Positions 43,611-52,357 of a stretch of 64,000 bases of DNA are shown in pieces. Position 1 is the stretch's first letter, and each line of letters starts with the position of its first letter. The stretch spans positions 29,485 to 93,484 of the forward strand of contig NZ_JAEK01000015.1 in assembly GCF_000518865.1 (NCBI RefSeq). Direction: 5' to 3'. This DNA comes from Bacillus sp. J37. Lineage in GTDB: Bacteria > Bacillota > Bacilli > Bacillales > Bacillaceae. The position numbers were made by a program, and so were the translations under genes. Under the pieces are notes generated by a model. The model worked only from the letters and a program-made list of their open reading frames with translations. It made no database searches and was not told the origin of the DNA.

Positions 43611-44063
43611 ATGGAGAAAAACAATTTAGTTAGAATGGACAATGTCGGCATCGTTGTAGAATCCCTTGATGACGCAATCTCTTTCTTTGAGGAGATTGGC
43701 TTGAACCTCGAAGGGAGAGCCATTGTCGAAGGCGAATGGGCTGGTCGAGTAACCGGATTGGGTTCTCAGTGTGTAGAGATTGCTATGATGGTTACCCCAG
43801 ATGGCCACAGCCGACTTGAACTTTCAAAATTTCTCACCCCACCTACTATGTCAGATCATCGGACTGCTCCTGTAAATGCCCTTGGTTATCTACGCGTTAT
43901 GTTTACCGTTGAAGACATTGACGAAATGGTATCCAAACTCACTAAGTATGGTGCTCAGCTCGTTGGCGAAGTGGTTCAGTACGGGGACTCGTATCGGCTC
44001 TGCTACATTCGTGGAGTTGAAGGCCTTCTAATCGGTTTGGCGGAACAACTCGATAACAAATAA
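43611..44063 (+). CDS. VOC (glyoxalase/dioxygenase) family protein
   Basis: 150 residues with AAGGAG upstream. Two beta-alpha-beta-beta-beta modules: VRMDNVGIVVESLDDAISFF with EGEWAGRVTGLGSQCVEIAM and RLELSKFLTP, then GYLRVMFTVEDIDEMVSKLT with YIRGVEGLLIGLAEQL. Glu in LELSKF and LAEQL match metal ligands. The first position, normally His, is Asn (DNVGI), so metal binding may be altered. Base composition is GC-richer than that of its neighbours, hinting at recent transfer. Substrate unknown; similar genes include antibiotic-binding and lyase proteins. Confidence 0.85.
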   Translation: MEKNNLVRMDNVGIVVESLDDAISFFEEIGLNLEGRAIVEGEWAGRVTGLGSQCVEIAMMVTPDGHSRLELSKFLTPPTMSDHRTAPVNALGYLRVMFTVEDIDEMVSKLTKYGAQLVGEVVQYGDSYRLCYIRGVEGLLIGLAEQLDNK

Positions 44064-44391
44064 GTAAGCGACGCTTAATAAAAAGCGATTGCTGTAGTGG
44101 AAATTGAAAACAAAAGCAGTGTGAAAGGAACTCGAAGTACGTCATAAAACACAGTATTCACGCTGCGGGAATCTTGAATCAATGATACGATATACCTTTC
44201 ATCATCAAGAATTATTAATACTTAGAGACACCAATTGAAAACATCTGAAGCATCGTTGATTAATTGATTTAACTATTTATTAATTTTTTTTCAGAAGGTG
44301 TGGCTAGACAAAAAGAGTGTTTCATTTTCTCGCCCTTGTTGTTATAATTTAGGAGTTCTTCAACAAACAGATTTGAGGGGAAGGGATAAAA

Positions 44392-45006
44392 ATGTTTAAA
44401 AAAATTGCTGCCGATGCGTTAGGCTTGTCTGATATTGGGACAATAATCCAGCCTTCGGATTATGATAAAACGGATGCTGATGATTATGTCATGCATGAAG
44501 ATCAGGAGAAAATTTACTTTCTAATAAAAACAAAGGCGGACGAATATTGTTTTACAAATCTAGCGATTATCCATGTGGACGGTAATAGTGCTGCTTCCTC
44601 TAAAAGAACGTTAAAACGTTATCCATATTCTCAACATAAAATATCAGGAGTAATGCTTGAAACAGCAGGAAAACTCGATATGGATGTTGAAATTAAATTT
44701 CACATTGGAAGTGAAAAAATTGATATTGATGTGAGAAAAGATCAAATCGAACAATTAAAAGATCTTTACAAAGCACTCCTTCAAATTTCAGAAATTACCT
44801 ATGAAAATGCAATAACCTTAGACTTTGCATCTCAAAGTTTGGATAAAGCTGTTTCGGTGTTACAAAATGCTAGAACAGATGATAACAATTTAGCAGATAC
44901 ATACAAAGGACTAACAGATTTCAGTTTTCAATGGTTAACTTCAGCTCGTGAAAAATACCATGAGAAAGATTTTGGAGCAATATTTGAGAAATATATAAAT
45001 AACTAA
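44392..45006 (+). CDS. yvbH: YvbH-like bacterial PH-domain protein
   Basis: 204 residues. The N-terminal PH-like domain (about 1-125) contains YVMHEDQEKIYFLIKTKADE, YCFTNLAIIHVDGNSA and KRTLKRYPYSQHKISGVMLE. The C-terminal helical region (about 130-200, SLDKAVSVLQNAR ... FQWLTSAREKYHEKDFGAIF) matches the YvbH oligomerisation domain. The B. subtilis protein is of unknown function and cytoplasmic. A strong terminator follows. Confidence 0.85.
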   Translation: MFKKIAADALGLSDIGTIIQPSDYDKTDADDYVMHEDQEKIYFLIKTKADEYCFTNLAIIHVDGNSAASSKRTLKRYPYSQHKISGVMLETAGKLDMDVEIKFHIGSEKIDIDVRKDQIEQLKDLYKALLQISEITYENAITLDFASQSLDKAVSVLQNARTDDNNLADTYKGLTDFSFQWLTSAREKYHEKDFGAIFEKYINN

Positions 45007-45047
45007 TTGAGGATTTACAAGCGCTTAAATGCATACATCACTATTAT

Positions 45048-45095
45048 TCTTCAACAATCAAAACCACCATTCTCACTGGTGGTTTTGATTTTCTT
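45048..45095 (+). terminator. Terminator after yvbH with a family A-type lead
   Basis: AATCAAAACCACCA (45056-45069) and TGGTGGTTTTGATT (45077-45090) form a perfect 14-base stem, then a T run. It is preceded by TTCTTCAACAATCA, the same lead as in family A copies, although the stem sequence differs. Confidence 0.88.
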
Positions 45096-45152
45096 TATAA
45101 TTTGACCTATATAGGCTTGACATAATTACTTTGCTTTTAAAATGCAGCTTAC

Positions 45153-45536
45153 TTAATCAGTGTGTGCGATAGCCTTGACTTCAATCAATTGCTCTGGGAA
45201 AGCCAGGTAAGTCACGCCTATGAGGCTGCCGGCCGGTCTGTGTTTTTCTAGATATTTCTTGAACAGACTGATGACTGGCTCGGAGTGCTCTTGCGGATTT
45301 GTTAGAAAGATTTCCACATAAGAAAGATTGGACTTCGTGACACCAAATTCCTTCAATACTCGATCGAGGTTCTCAAATGTTTGTCGAGTCTGAGCTTCAA
45401 TATTCTCCTTGCCAACGAACATACCTTCCTTATCGTGTGAAAATTGACCTGAAATGTAGATAGTACCGTTGACGCTGTATCCTTGGGTAATGCCGTGATC
45501 CCATAGGTCGTGATTGTAGGTTTTAACATTAGTCAT
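45153..45536 (-). CDS. RidA (YjgF) family protein
   Basis: 127 residues. IYISGQFSHDKEGMF, AQTRQTFENLDRVLKEFGV, SYVEIFLTNPQEH and RPAGSLIGVTYLAFPEQLIEVKAIAH follow the trimeric RidA pattern, with the Arg that binds the substrate carboxylate in RPAGSLIG. RidA proteins hydrolyse reactive enamine/imine intermediates. It is divergent from the HxlR regulator at 45642, with 105 bases between them; a regulator-target pair is a common arrangement. Base composition is higher in GC than the surroundings. Confidence 0.87.
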   Translation of the reverse strand: MTNVKTYNHDLWDHGITQGYSVNGTIYISGQFSHDKEGMFVGKENIEAQTRQTFENLDRVLKEFGVTKSNLSYVEIFLTNPQEHSEPVISLFKKYLEKHRPAGSLIGVTYLAFPEQLIEVKAIAHTD

Positions 45537-45641
45537 TTTTTTCTCTCCTTTATTTCAAAGTAAGGTAAGTATAAAATGAATACAAAGAAAAAAATAGTAC
45601 GCACTATTTAGATAGTTACTACCAGAAAGGATAGTGTCAAT

Positions 45642-45980
45642 ATGAGTATGGCTGATTATAAAGAAAAGGGAAATATCCAAGAGACACCTTTCGGATATAC
45701 ATTGTCGGTTGTTGGAGGTAAATGGAAAATGCTAATTCTGTCTCTCCTTTCGGAAAATCAACCCGTTCGCTTTAATGATATGAAAAGAAGAATAGGAACT
45801 ATCACCTTTAAAACATTGAGTTCACAACTTAAAGATTTGGAAGCAGATGGGATGGTTAGACGAACGGAATATCCTCAGATCCCTCCTAAAGTGGAATACA
45901 GTCTTACACCTAAAGCAGAAACGCTATTACCTGTTTTAGAACAGTTATGTGAATGGGGAGAAAAAAACCGCCATAAATAA
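45642..45980 (+). CDS. HxlR family winged-helix regulator
   Basis: 112 residues. The HxlR domain is complete: TPFGYTLSVVGGKWKMLILS, FNDMKRRIGTITFKTLSSQL, DLEADGMVRRTEYPQIPPKV and EYSLTPKAETLLPVL. No cysteine suits a thiol-sensing role. Its closest paralogue in the window is at 63359. It is divergent from ridA, which is its most likely target. Confidence 0.92.
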   Translation: MSMADYKEKGNIQETPFGYTLSVVGGKWKMLILSLLSENQPVRFNDMKRRIGTITFKTLSSQLKDLEADGMVRRTEYPQIPPKVEYSLTPKAETLLPVLEQLCEWGEKNRHK

Positions 45981-46156
45981 CTTCTTTTTGTTTAGATAAT
46001 CAGAACCCATTTGGATACAAAGTTAGATTAATTCAGTCTTTTACATTAGAGAACAGAAAACAGTTTACCCAATCTATAGCTGTTTTCTTATCTAACAGTC
46101 GTGTCACCAATCATACCTGCTAATGAACAATACAAAGATATTATGCAATTGAAAAT

Positions 46157-46208
46157 GCTATTCAACAATCAAACACTTATCTTGAATAAAGGTAAGTGTT
46201 TTTTCATG
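46157..46208. repeat. Family A palindrome (copy 5), best consensus copy
   Basis: ATTCAACAATCAAACACTTA begins the copy, then TCTTGAATAA and AGGTAAGTGTT, ending in TTTTT. Arms AACACTTATCTT and AAGGTAAGTGTT pair with one mismatch. It is 180 bases after the HxlR gene. The rest of the 45981-46353 gap shows no gene. Confidence 0.75.
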
Positions 46209-46353
46209 TTAAGGGCAAACTGTGAAGATCCAATTAAAATGAAGTGAATGGTTGAGGGTTTAATTCAATATGCCATTACACTTTTGGATAATTATGTTAA
46301 TATTTAAAAGGTATGAAGGAGAAATAAATAGGAGCTTCTTATGAGGGGGAGTT

Positions 46354-46926
46354 ATGACACATAACAAATGGAAGTTCGGTTGCTTTTCTATTATATTCGG
46401 ATATTTGTACGGTCTACTATATCTTGGTTACATTCTTTTTATTATTATTGCACAGTCTTCGTATAGTATTATAAGTATTCCTGCTATTCTCCTACCATTT
46501 ATTATATTTCTATTAACTATAGTAATTATATGGAAACGAGTCGATATAAAAAATGATAGAAAAGCAAAGGAGAACCTCAACTTTATAATTATAATGGGTA
46601 CGATACCTTTTTTCATCTGTGCGATTATGTTAGGGATAAATGAATACAAAACGAACTTTTCAACAGAAAAATGGATTGGAAATATGTCAGAAAGAGTGTA
46701 TATGGTTGATGATTTAATAACCACGTATGATTTAAAAGGAAAGACTAAAAGTGAAGTGATGACATTACTAGGTCCACCAACTGACACAGAATATTTTAAA
46801 AATGACAAAAATATTGTTTATTATCTTGGGAATGAAAGAGGAATTATTTCTATTGACAGTGAATGGTTAGTCATTGATTTTGACAACAGGGATAAAGTAA
46901 AGGATTATGTTGTGCGAACAGATTAG
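46354..46926 (+). CDS. Three/four-helix membrane protein with C-terminal BamE-like domain
   Basis: 190 residues. About 100 residues of membrane helices (CFSIIFGYLYGLLYLGYILF, IISIPAILLPFIIFLLTIVI, FIIIMGTIPFFICAIMLGI) are followed by an extracellular domain: TYDLKGKTKSEVMTLLGPPT, NIVYYLGNERGIISIDSEWL, VIDFDNRDKVKDYVV. The latter matches the SmpA/BamE fold with the LxGKTKSEVxxLLGxP signature, a domain best known from outer-membrane assembly. In Gram-positives such small domains occur in lipoproteins and membrane proteins of unknown function. Confidence 0.75.
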   Translation: MTHNKWKFGCFSIIFGYLYGLLYLGYILFIIIAQSSYSIISIPAILLPFIIFLLTIVIIWKRVDIKNDRKAKENLNFIIIMGTIPFFICAIMLGINEYKTNFSTEKWIGNMSERVYMVDDLITTYDLKGKTKSEVMTLLGPPTDTEYFKNDKNIVYYLGNERGIISIDSEWLVIDFDNRDKVKDYVVRTD

Positions 46927-47082
46927 TAGGTTATGTTCTAGAATTAATTGATTAATTCTTTAAAATATCTCTTTCAATGTGCTACCAGGTATTCTTAAAA
47001 TTCCAAACCAAATCTCCTTGCTTTGGACCAATTCAATGTTTGGTATTTCATGTTTGTTAAATAAAATATGGAGGTGAACAAA

Positions 47083-47556
47083 ATCATATCAAGAAAAATC
47101 ATTTCAGCATCTGTATCTGGTTCTATATATGCCATATTGTTAGGATTAATCATGCCAAATCCATTTGGTGAAACAATCACTTCAATACCTAATTATTTAT
47201 TTTTAGTTGTAGTATCCACACCTGTCTATTTGATGTATAGTTTCCCTGCTATATTAATATACGGAGTGTTAACTTCTATTATTAGTGATAAAATCAGTGG
47301 ATTTATTTCAGGAAAAATAAAAAATGTAAAGTCTGAAATAATCATCTCTGGTTTTTTACACGTTGCTTTTGGTCTCATATTACTATTATATAGTTTAGGT
47401 GCTTCTATATTGTTCTTTATTACAGATAGAGTTTTACTAAAGCAGCATAAAAGTTATAAGCTGTTACAAGCAATTAAAAGTTTGGCAATTCCATTAGCTG
47501 TCTGGTTAATTTTTATGGGAATTGTATATATAGAACATATCTTAAACGTCAATTAA
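47083..47556 (+). CDS. Membrane protein paralogous to 29315, probable ATC start
   Basis: About 157 residues. GGAGGTG (47070-47076) sits 6 bases before ATC, which opens IISRKIISASVSGSIYAIL. The ATG at 47068 overlaps the ribosome site and has none of its own. Alignment with 29315 (ILKRKMLTAILSS) makes the ATC the homologous start. Four membrane segments end in GLILLLYSLGASILFFITD, matching the paralogue's GLGSAILFFIID. The function is unknown. Confidence 0.65.
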   Translation: MISRKIISASVSGSIYAILLGLIMPNPFGETITSIPNYLFLVVVSTPVYLMYSFPAILIYGVLTSIISDKISGFISGKIKNVKSEIIISGFLHVAFGLILLLYSLGASILFFITDRVLLKQHKSYKLLQAIKSLAIPLAVWLIFMGIVYIEHILNVN

Positions 47557-47920
47557 ACAAGATAAGTCATAGGTATCAACTATACAGTGATGGGTTATTT
47601 AAAAATGATTATCAAATAGAAATGAATGTATCCTGTGGGTTTATTGAGAAAACGATAATTACTACAGGCAAAATCTTTAACGGCAAGGAAAATGTACTAA
47701 CAGGTAGCGTTCCTTTTATAAGAAATAATTATTTTCAGCAAACGAAGCATTTCTCTGGAACAATGAAAAGTGCTTATTTTAGTTTTAGGCTAGATTGGAT
47801 CAGATCGAGATTTGCATAATAAGTTAATGAAAATTCTGAAAATGGGATTTCTCTCTGTAAATATATGTTAATATTTACTATGTAACTTGGATATCTATAC
47901 CAATGATATGGAGGGATTTT
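47557..47920. other. Gap with a possible gene remnant
   Basis: A plus-strand frame of 65 codons at 47622-47819 (MNVSCGFIEKTIITTGKIFN) has no good ribosome site and no recognisable domain. The frame is open for some distance upstream (ISHRYQLYSDGLFKNDYQIE), so it could be a decayed gene. Nothing else is seen. Confidence 0.35.
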
Positions 47921-48379
47921 ATGACAGAAATGACTGCTTCAAAAACACTAGAGAGCTTGGGGATTAATTTGCCAGACGCTAGTAACCCTAAAGCAAAATA
48001 TTCTAACTTTGTTATAGTAAATGGATTAATGTTTGTGTCTGGAAAAGGGCCTACGGGTAATCCAAAGGGAAGGTTAGGTAAGGATTTTACAACAGTGGAA
48101 GGGTATGAATATGCACGTGAGACTGGAATTGAAATCCTTGCTGTATTAAAACAGGCATTAGGTTCTTTAGATAAAGTTAAAAGAGTAGTGAAAATTCAAG
48201 GATTTGTTAATGCAACGCCCGAGTTCGAAGAGCATCATAAAGTTTTAAATGGTTGCTCTGAATTAATGTTACAAGTTTTCGTAGAAAAAGGTAATCATGC
48301 TCGTTCGGTTTTAGGTGCAGTTTCTGTTAGAGACAATCTACCGATTATCATTGATTCCATTTTTGAAATAGAGGAATAG
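47921..48379 (+). CDS. RidA/YjgF superfamily protein (second copy, divergent type)
   Basis: 152 residues from the ATG at 47921 with GGAGGG upstream. FVIVNGLMFVSGKGPTGNPK, TTVEGYEYARETGIEILAVL, RVVKIQGFVNATPEFEEHHK and HARSVLGAVSVRDNLPI follow the RidA layout of the longer subgroup. HARSVLGA in place of the RPAG...G signature shows the substrate pocket differs from classic RidA. It is monocistronic, and a family A element follows. Confidence 0.85.
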   Translation: MTEMTASKTLESLGINLPDASNPKAKYSNFVIVNGLMFVSGKGPTGNPKGRLGKDFTTVEGYEYARETGIEILAVLKQALGSLDKVKRVVKIQGFVNATPEFEEHHKVLNGCSELMLQVFVEKGNHARSVLGAVSVRDNLPIIIDSIFEIEE

Positions 48380-48477
48380 GATTTATTAGGGTAAGGTGAT
48401 AGATTCTATCACCTTTTGTTGTAGTTCAAAGTGAAGATAAGGAGAGTACCATAGCCAGCTTTTACTCAACTATTTTA

Positions 48478-48512
48478 TAGCCTGTTCTTGAATAAGGTTA
48501 GCTGTTTTTGGT
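48478..48512. repeat. Family A palindrome (copy 6), degenerate
   Basis: TAGCCTGTTCTTGAATAAGG is followed by TTAGCTGTTTTT. The core TTCTTGAATAAGG is exact; the arms have drifted. It lies 98 bases after the RidA-like gene. Confidence 0.55.
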
Positions 48513-48608
48513 AAAAAAGGCTAGATTCTAAATTAGGATAACTGGACCTATTAATATATATTTTTCGATAAATGTTCATCTAAATAAATATATAATGGAG
48601 GCATCATT

Positions 48609-48893
48609 ATGTGGTTAATATTGGGACTTATTGCCATAATAGCAACTTTTATAAATCTTTATATGTATAAAGCAGGGAAGGATTATAAGCTTGCTATGGC
48701 AATAGGATTATCATTTACAGCCTTAACACTTTGTTCAGAATACAGTCTTGTATCTGGCTGGGTAAAAGCAGAAGATTGGGCAGCTTTATTAGATGTAGTA
48801 CCTGGAATGGAACGGGCATTATGGTTTTTGACAATTGTTTCTATCTTATTAAATATAGCACCTATACTTTTAGAACGAAAAGGTAAGAAATAA
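48609..48893 (+). CDS. Small three-helix membrane protein
   Basis: 94 residues with GGAGGCATC before the ATG. Helices: LILGLIAIIATFINLYMY, LAMAIGLSFTALTLCSEYSL and ALWFLTIVSILLNIAPILL. A short polar loop, VKAEDWAALLDVVPGMER, lies between the second and third. It is similar in layout to other hypothetical Firmicute membrane proteins. Confidence 0.65.
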   Translation: MWLILGLIAIIATFINLYMYKAGKDYKLAMAIGLSFTALTLCSEYSLVSGWVKAEDWAALLDVVPGMERALWFLTIVSILLNIAPILLERKGKK

Positions 48894-48933
48894 TTACTTA
48901 TTGTCATATCATTAATAACTGTGATTGAATGTT

Positions 48934-48970
48934 CTTTAGCAATAGAGCGCTTATCTTGAGAAAAAGAAGT
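48934..48970. repeat. Family A palindrome (copy 7), partial
   Basis: TTCTTTAGCAATAGAGCGCT continues TATCTTGAGAAAAAG. Only the left arm is well kept. It lies 40 bases after the preceding gene. From here to 49257 no gene or other element was recognised. Confidence 0.5.
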
Positions 48971-49257
48971 ATATAAATTGGCAGTGTGGAAGTTTAATCG
49001 ACCTAGTGGCCAATTTTAAGTGCAGTTTAAGGGAAACTACGCATGGCGCTTCGCCTTAACATATTCACAGTAGTTACGTTTTTATTTTGCAATGTATAAG
49101 GATCCATTATTTCTAACTTAATTTGACAGGAAAGCAAATCAGTCGGAAGTTGTAAAAAATATCCTTACATTGACAGAAGTTAAAGTATTCATATTGGTGG
49201 TAAAGTAGGTTAACGAATCTCTTTCTTTAAGGAATCAAAAACAAGGGGGTTATTTAA

Positions 49258-50034
49258 TTGATTATTAATGAACGAGAAAGTGAGTTTGTAATGATAGAGC
49301 AACATAACCATGCTGTTTTATCAGGTGATCTCTTTAGCTATTTGCAAGAAGAGCTTTTTACAGGAAAGGAACTCAAACAAGATATTCTTTTTGCCACCCA
49401 ATATCATGACTGCGCATGGATAGGACTGGATGCTGCCCCTCTTTGGGATGATAAAAATAATTCTCCATACTCATTTATTCATTTACCTTCATCACTTAAA
49501 CTTCCGCATTATAGATATGGAATTGACTGGATTGAACAACGAAACAAGTATGCGGCATTGCTTTGTAGTCGGCACTATTCATCTTTTTTTAGCAACAGTA
49601 AGAGTGAAGAAGAGATTAAATATTTACAATTTGAAAAGACACGGCAGGAGAGATTATGTCTAGAATTGGGTATAGCAATAGAGGATAGTAATATTCATTT
49701 TGAGATATTAAAATTCTTGGATAACTTATCAATATATATTTGCATGAATGAACCAGGTGTGCCAAAAAGTGATGAATTTCCTTGGTATCAAAATGGCTTT
49801 GAAGGTACAGAATTCTTTTCAGTTGAGAAAAATACTAGAATTGTAGCATATTGGCTTAATGAAGGGTATATCGGCTTAACTCCTTTTCCTTTTACACGGG
49901 CATTCGAAGTAACCGTGCCAACAAAAATAGTAAGCAAATGTGATATTAAAGAAAAAGGAATAATTGAAGCCTATAAATTTGTACCTTCAGTATTACGTAC
50001 CTTTAAAATAGGTCCTATGGGTTCAACCAGTTAA
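49258..50034 (+). CDS. DUF3891 family protein
   Basis: 258 residues from a TTG at 49258 with AAGGGGG upstream. Family features: EQHNHAVLSGDLFSYL, ATQYHDCAWIGLDAAPLWDD, PYSFIHLPSSLKLPHYRYGI, ALLCSRHYSSFF, LKFLDNLSIYICMN. The conserved His/Asp residues (QHNH, YHDCAW, SRHY, DNLS) are spaced like those of an HD-type metallohydrolase. That points to a phosphohydrolase, but the reaction has not been shown for the family as far as I know. Confidence 0.87.
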   Translation: MIINERESEFVMIEQHNHAVLSGDLFSYLQEELFTGKELKQDILFATQYHDCAWIGLDAAPLWDDKNNSPYSFIHLPSSLKLPHYRYGIDWIEQRNKYAALLCSRHYSSFFSNSKSEEEIKYLQFEKTRQERLCLELGIAIEDSNIHFEILKFLDNLSIYICMNEPGVPKSDEFPWYQNGFEGTEFFSVEKNTRIVAYWLNEGYIGLTPFPFTRAFEVTVPTKIVSKCDIKEKGIIEAYKFVPSVLRTFKIGPMGSTS

Positions 50035-50059
50035 AGAACTATTCTGTAATCAAACATTG

Positions 50060-50135
50060 ATTTTCAACAATAAAGCGCTTTTCTCTTATAAGGAAAGGCG
50101 CTATTTCAGCGCTAATCTTGAAAAAGGATGTCAGT
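50060..50135. repeat. Family A palindrome (copy 8), double
   Basis: TTCAACAATAAAGCGCTTTT leads into CTCTTATAAGGAAAGGCGCT, then a partial second unit CAGCGCTAATCTTGAAAAAG. The first unit has an almost perfect stem. It follows the DUF3891 gene by 30 bases. Confidence 0.75.
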
Positions 50136-50246
50136 TCTTTCTCATGTTTTGTCCTGGATATGTTTTCTGAAATATTTTGTACCTGTTTAACAACCTCTTT
50201 ACACCTGAAAAAAATGTCCCAAAAAGGAATGATTCCTATTTACAAA

Positions 50247-50261
50247 TCGTAATTATTACGA
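50247..50261 (+). promoter_or_regulatory. Zur box of the zinc-binding lipoprotein gene
   Basis: TCGTAATTATTACGA is a perfect inverted repeat identical to the core of the B. subtilis Zur consensus (TCGTAATNATTACGA). It sits about 37 bases upstream of the ribosome site of the AdcA-type gene, overlapping the likely promoter, so zinc-dependent repression is expected. Confidence 0.85.
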
Positions 50262-50297
50262 TATATTGTTTTATGTGAAATAAAGAGGAGGGTACAT

Positions 50298-51866
50298 ATG
50301 AGGAAAATATGGATGGCTTTACCTAGTTTAGTGATTGTTTTTTTTCTTACTGCATGTGGGGGAGACAATGCAAATACAACTAGCGGTCAGGAGGAGGAAA
50401 CTTCTTCAGCAGAGCAGTTGAAAATTTACACAACGGTATACCCACTGCAGTTTTTTGCAGAACAGATTGCAGGCGAAGAAGCGTTGGTCAAATCGATTTT
50501 GCCCCCTGGTTCGGACTCTCATACATACGAGCCGACTACAAAAGAAATGATAAACATTGCAGAAGCAGATGCATTTATTTTTAATGGTGCGGGATTAGAG
50601 ACTTATGCTGAAAAAATCGCAAATGCGGTTGAATCAGAAGATGTAAAAATCATCGAAGCTGCCGACGGAATTGAGTTGAATGAAAATAATCACGAACATG
50701 AGCACGGTGATGATCATGACCACGATCATGGAGATGAGGACCCGCACGTATGGCTTGATCCAATCCGTTCAATTAAACTAGCCGAAAATATAAAAGATAT
50801 GTTAGTAGAGTTAAGGCCTGAAAAAGAAGAATTTTTTAATGAGAATTTCGAGTCACTAAAAGAGGAGCTTGAGGGTCTTCATGAAGAATTCTCCACTCAA
50901 TTGGAAGAGACGCCAGGCAATCACTTCATTGTCTCTCATGCAGCTTATGGTTATTGGGAGGAAGCATATGATGTACATCAAATTGCTGTCTCTGGCTTAA
51001 GCCCAACTGATGAGCCTTCACAAAAAGAGTTGGAGAATATTATTGAAACAGCCGATCAATATGGGTTACACTACGTCTTTTTTGAACAAAACATAACAAC
51101 AAAAGTAGCGGAAGTCGTCAGAGATGAAATTGGCGCAGAAACCCTTCGACTTCATAATCTTTCAGTTTTAACAGAAGATGATATCGAGAATGAAGAGGAC
51201 TATTTCACATTAATGCGTCAGAATCTTGCTCAATTGACGACTGCATTGGCAAATTCGGCTCCTGTGGAAGTTGATGACCACGATCATGATCATAATCACG
51301 GGCACAACCATGAATTAGACGAAGAGGCACAAAAAATCTATGATGGATATTTCGAAGATGATCAAATTAAAGATCGTAAGTTATCCGACTGGGAAGGTGA
51401 CTGGCAATCCGTCTACCCTTATTTACTTGATGGAACATTAGACAAAGTATTCGCCCATAAAGCAGAAGAGGGAGATATGACAGCTGAGGAATACAAAGAA
51501 TACTATACAATCGGTTATAAAACATCCGTGGATCGCATTATCATTGAGGGAGATACGTTTACCTTCTTTGAAGATGGCGAACAGTCGTCAGGAAGCTACG
51601 TCTATGACGGCTACGAAGTGCTGACCTATGAAAAAGGAAACCGCGGAGTGCGATACATTTTCAAACTTTCTGAAGAACAGGAAGGAAAAATGCCAGCCTA
51701 TATCCAGTTCAGTGATCACAGCATCGAGCCAACCGATGCACATCACTATCACTTATATTGGGGAGATGACCGGGAAGCGCTGCTTGAAGAAGTAACCAAC
51801 TGGCCTACCTATTACTTCTCAGATCTAAGTGGTGAGGAAATCGCTGAAGAAATGATGATGCATTGA
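50298..51866 (+). CDS. adcA: Zinc ABC transporter substrate-binding lipoprotein with C-terminal ZinT domain (AdcA type)
   Basis: 522 residues. Signal with lipobox FLTACGG. The ZnuA/AdcA domain (about 30-330) has IYTTVYPLQFFAEQIAG, the metal His in SDSHTYEPT, a His/Asp loop HEHEHGDDHDHDHGDEDPHV, SHAAYGYW and FFEQNITTKVAEVV. A second His-rich linker precedes a ZinT domain (about 350-522) with LSDWEGDWQSVYPYLLDG, SGSYVYDGYEVL and AHHYHLYWG. It captures zinc at the cell surface. The genes for the permease and ATPase are not adjacent, so it works with components encoded elsewhere. The Zur box upstream supports the role. Confidence 0.93.
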   Translation: MRKIWMALPSLVIVFFLTACGGDNANTTSGQEEETSSAEQLKIYTTVYPLQFFAEQIAGEEALVKSILPPGSDSHTYEPTTKEMINIAEADAFIFNGAGLETYAEKIANAVESEDVKIIEAADGIELNENNHEHEHGDDHDHDHGDEDPHVWLDPIRSIKLAENIKDMLVELRPEKEEFFNENFESLKEELEGLHEEFSTQLEETPGNHFIVSHAAYGYWEEAYDVHQIAVSGLSPTDEPSQKELENIIETADQYGLHYVFFEQNITTKVAEVVRDEIGAETLRLHNLSVLTEDDIENEEDYFTLMRQNLAQLTTALANSAPVEVDDHDHDHNHGHNHELDEEAQKIYDGYFEDDQIKDRKLSDWEGDWQSVYPYLLDGTLDKVFAHKAEEGDMTAEEYKEYYTIGYKTSVDRIIIEGDTFTFFEDGEQSSGSYVYDGYEVLTYEKGNRGVRYIFKLSEEQEGKMPAYIQFSDHSIEPTDAHHYHLYWGDDREALLEEVTNWPTYYFSDLSGEEIAEEMMMH

Positions 51867-51912
51867 TTAGTAACCTTAAGATAAAATCAATAAAATAACA
51901 ATCTTTAGTCAT

Positions 51913-51953
51913 ATATCCGATGCCCCTATCCTTTGGGGGACCGGATATTTTTT
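51913..51953 (+). terminator. Terminator after adcA
   Basis: ATATCCG...CGGATAT with an inner CCCC/GGGG pairing, followed by TTTTTT. Confidence 0.9.
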
Positions 51954-52070
51954 GTGAAATACGGCCACAGTTGAACAGTAGGGTTGGCTGTGCAGCAATG
52001 GTACCCGTTTTTTGAAGCTTCTTAACTCTTGTAAAAATATCTATTAACACAACAAAGATTTAGTAGTTAA

Positions 52071-52114
52071 AACGACTTAAATCCCTGATAGAACAGGATA
52101 TGAGGTGTTTTTTT
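52071..52114 (+). terminator. Terminator-like family C repeat (copy 2)
   Basis: AACGACTTAAATCC and GGATATGAGGTGTT pair imperfectly, followed by TTTTTT. The layout repeats that at 32031-32077. It stands about 200 bases after adcA with no gene of its own. Confidence 0.5.
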
Positions 52115-52230
52115 ATTGTATCAGGAACGAACGATAAGTGTTAGTAACACACGTTTTTATCATATACTTATGTGTTTCTCAGTTATATTAGGGAAAAAGG
52201 GAACTCAGCATTAAGAGTACATATTAAGTA

Positions 52231-52260
52231 TCAAAGCGCTTATCTGAAAAAGGAAGGTAG
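52231..52260. repeat. Family A palindrome (copy 9), partial
   Basis: TATCAAAGCGCTTATCTGAA runs into AAAGGAAGGTAG. The left arm is exact; the right arm has decayed. Confidence 0.55.
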
Positions 52261-52357
52261 ATTTAATTAGTGATGTAAGTTGATGATTTTTATGTAATAA
52301 TTGTTTTGTGACATGTAAATATTGCGTTTTTCATACATAGTGAAAGTGGGGATCATA

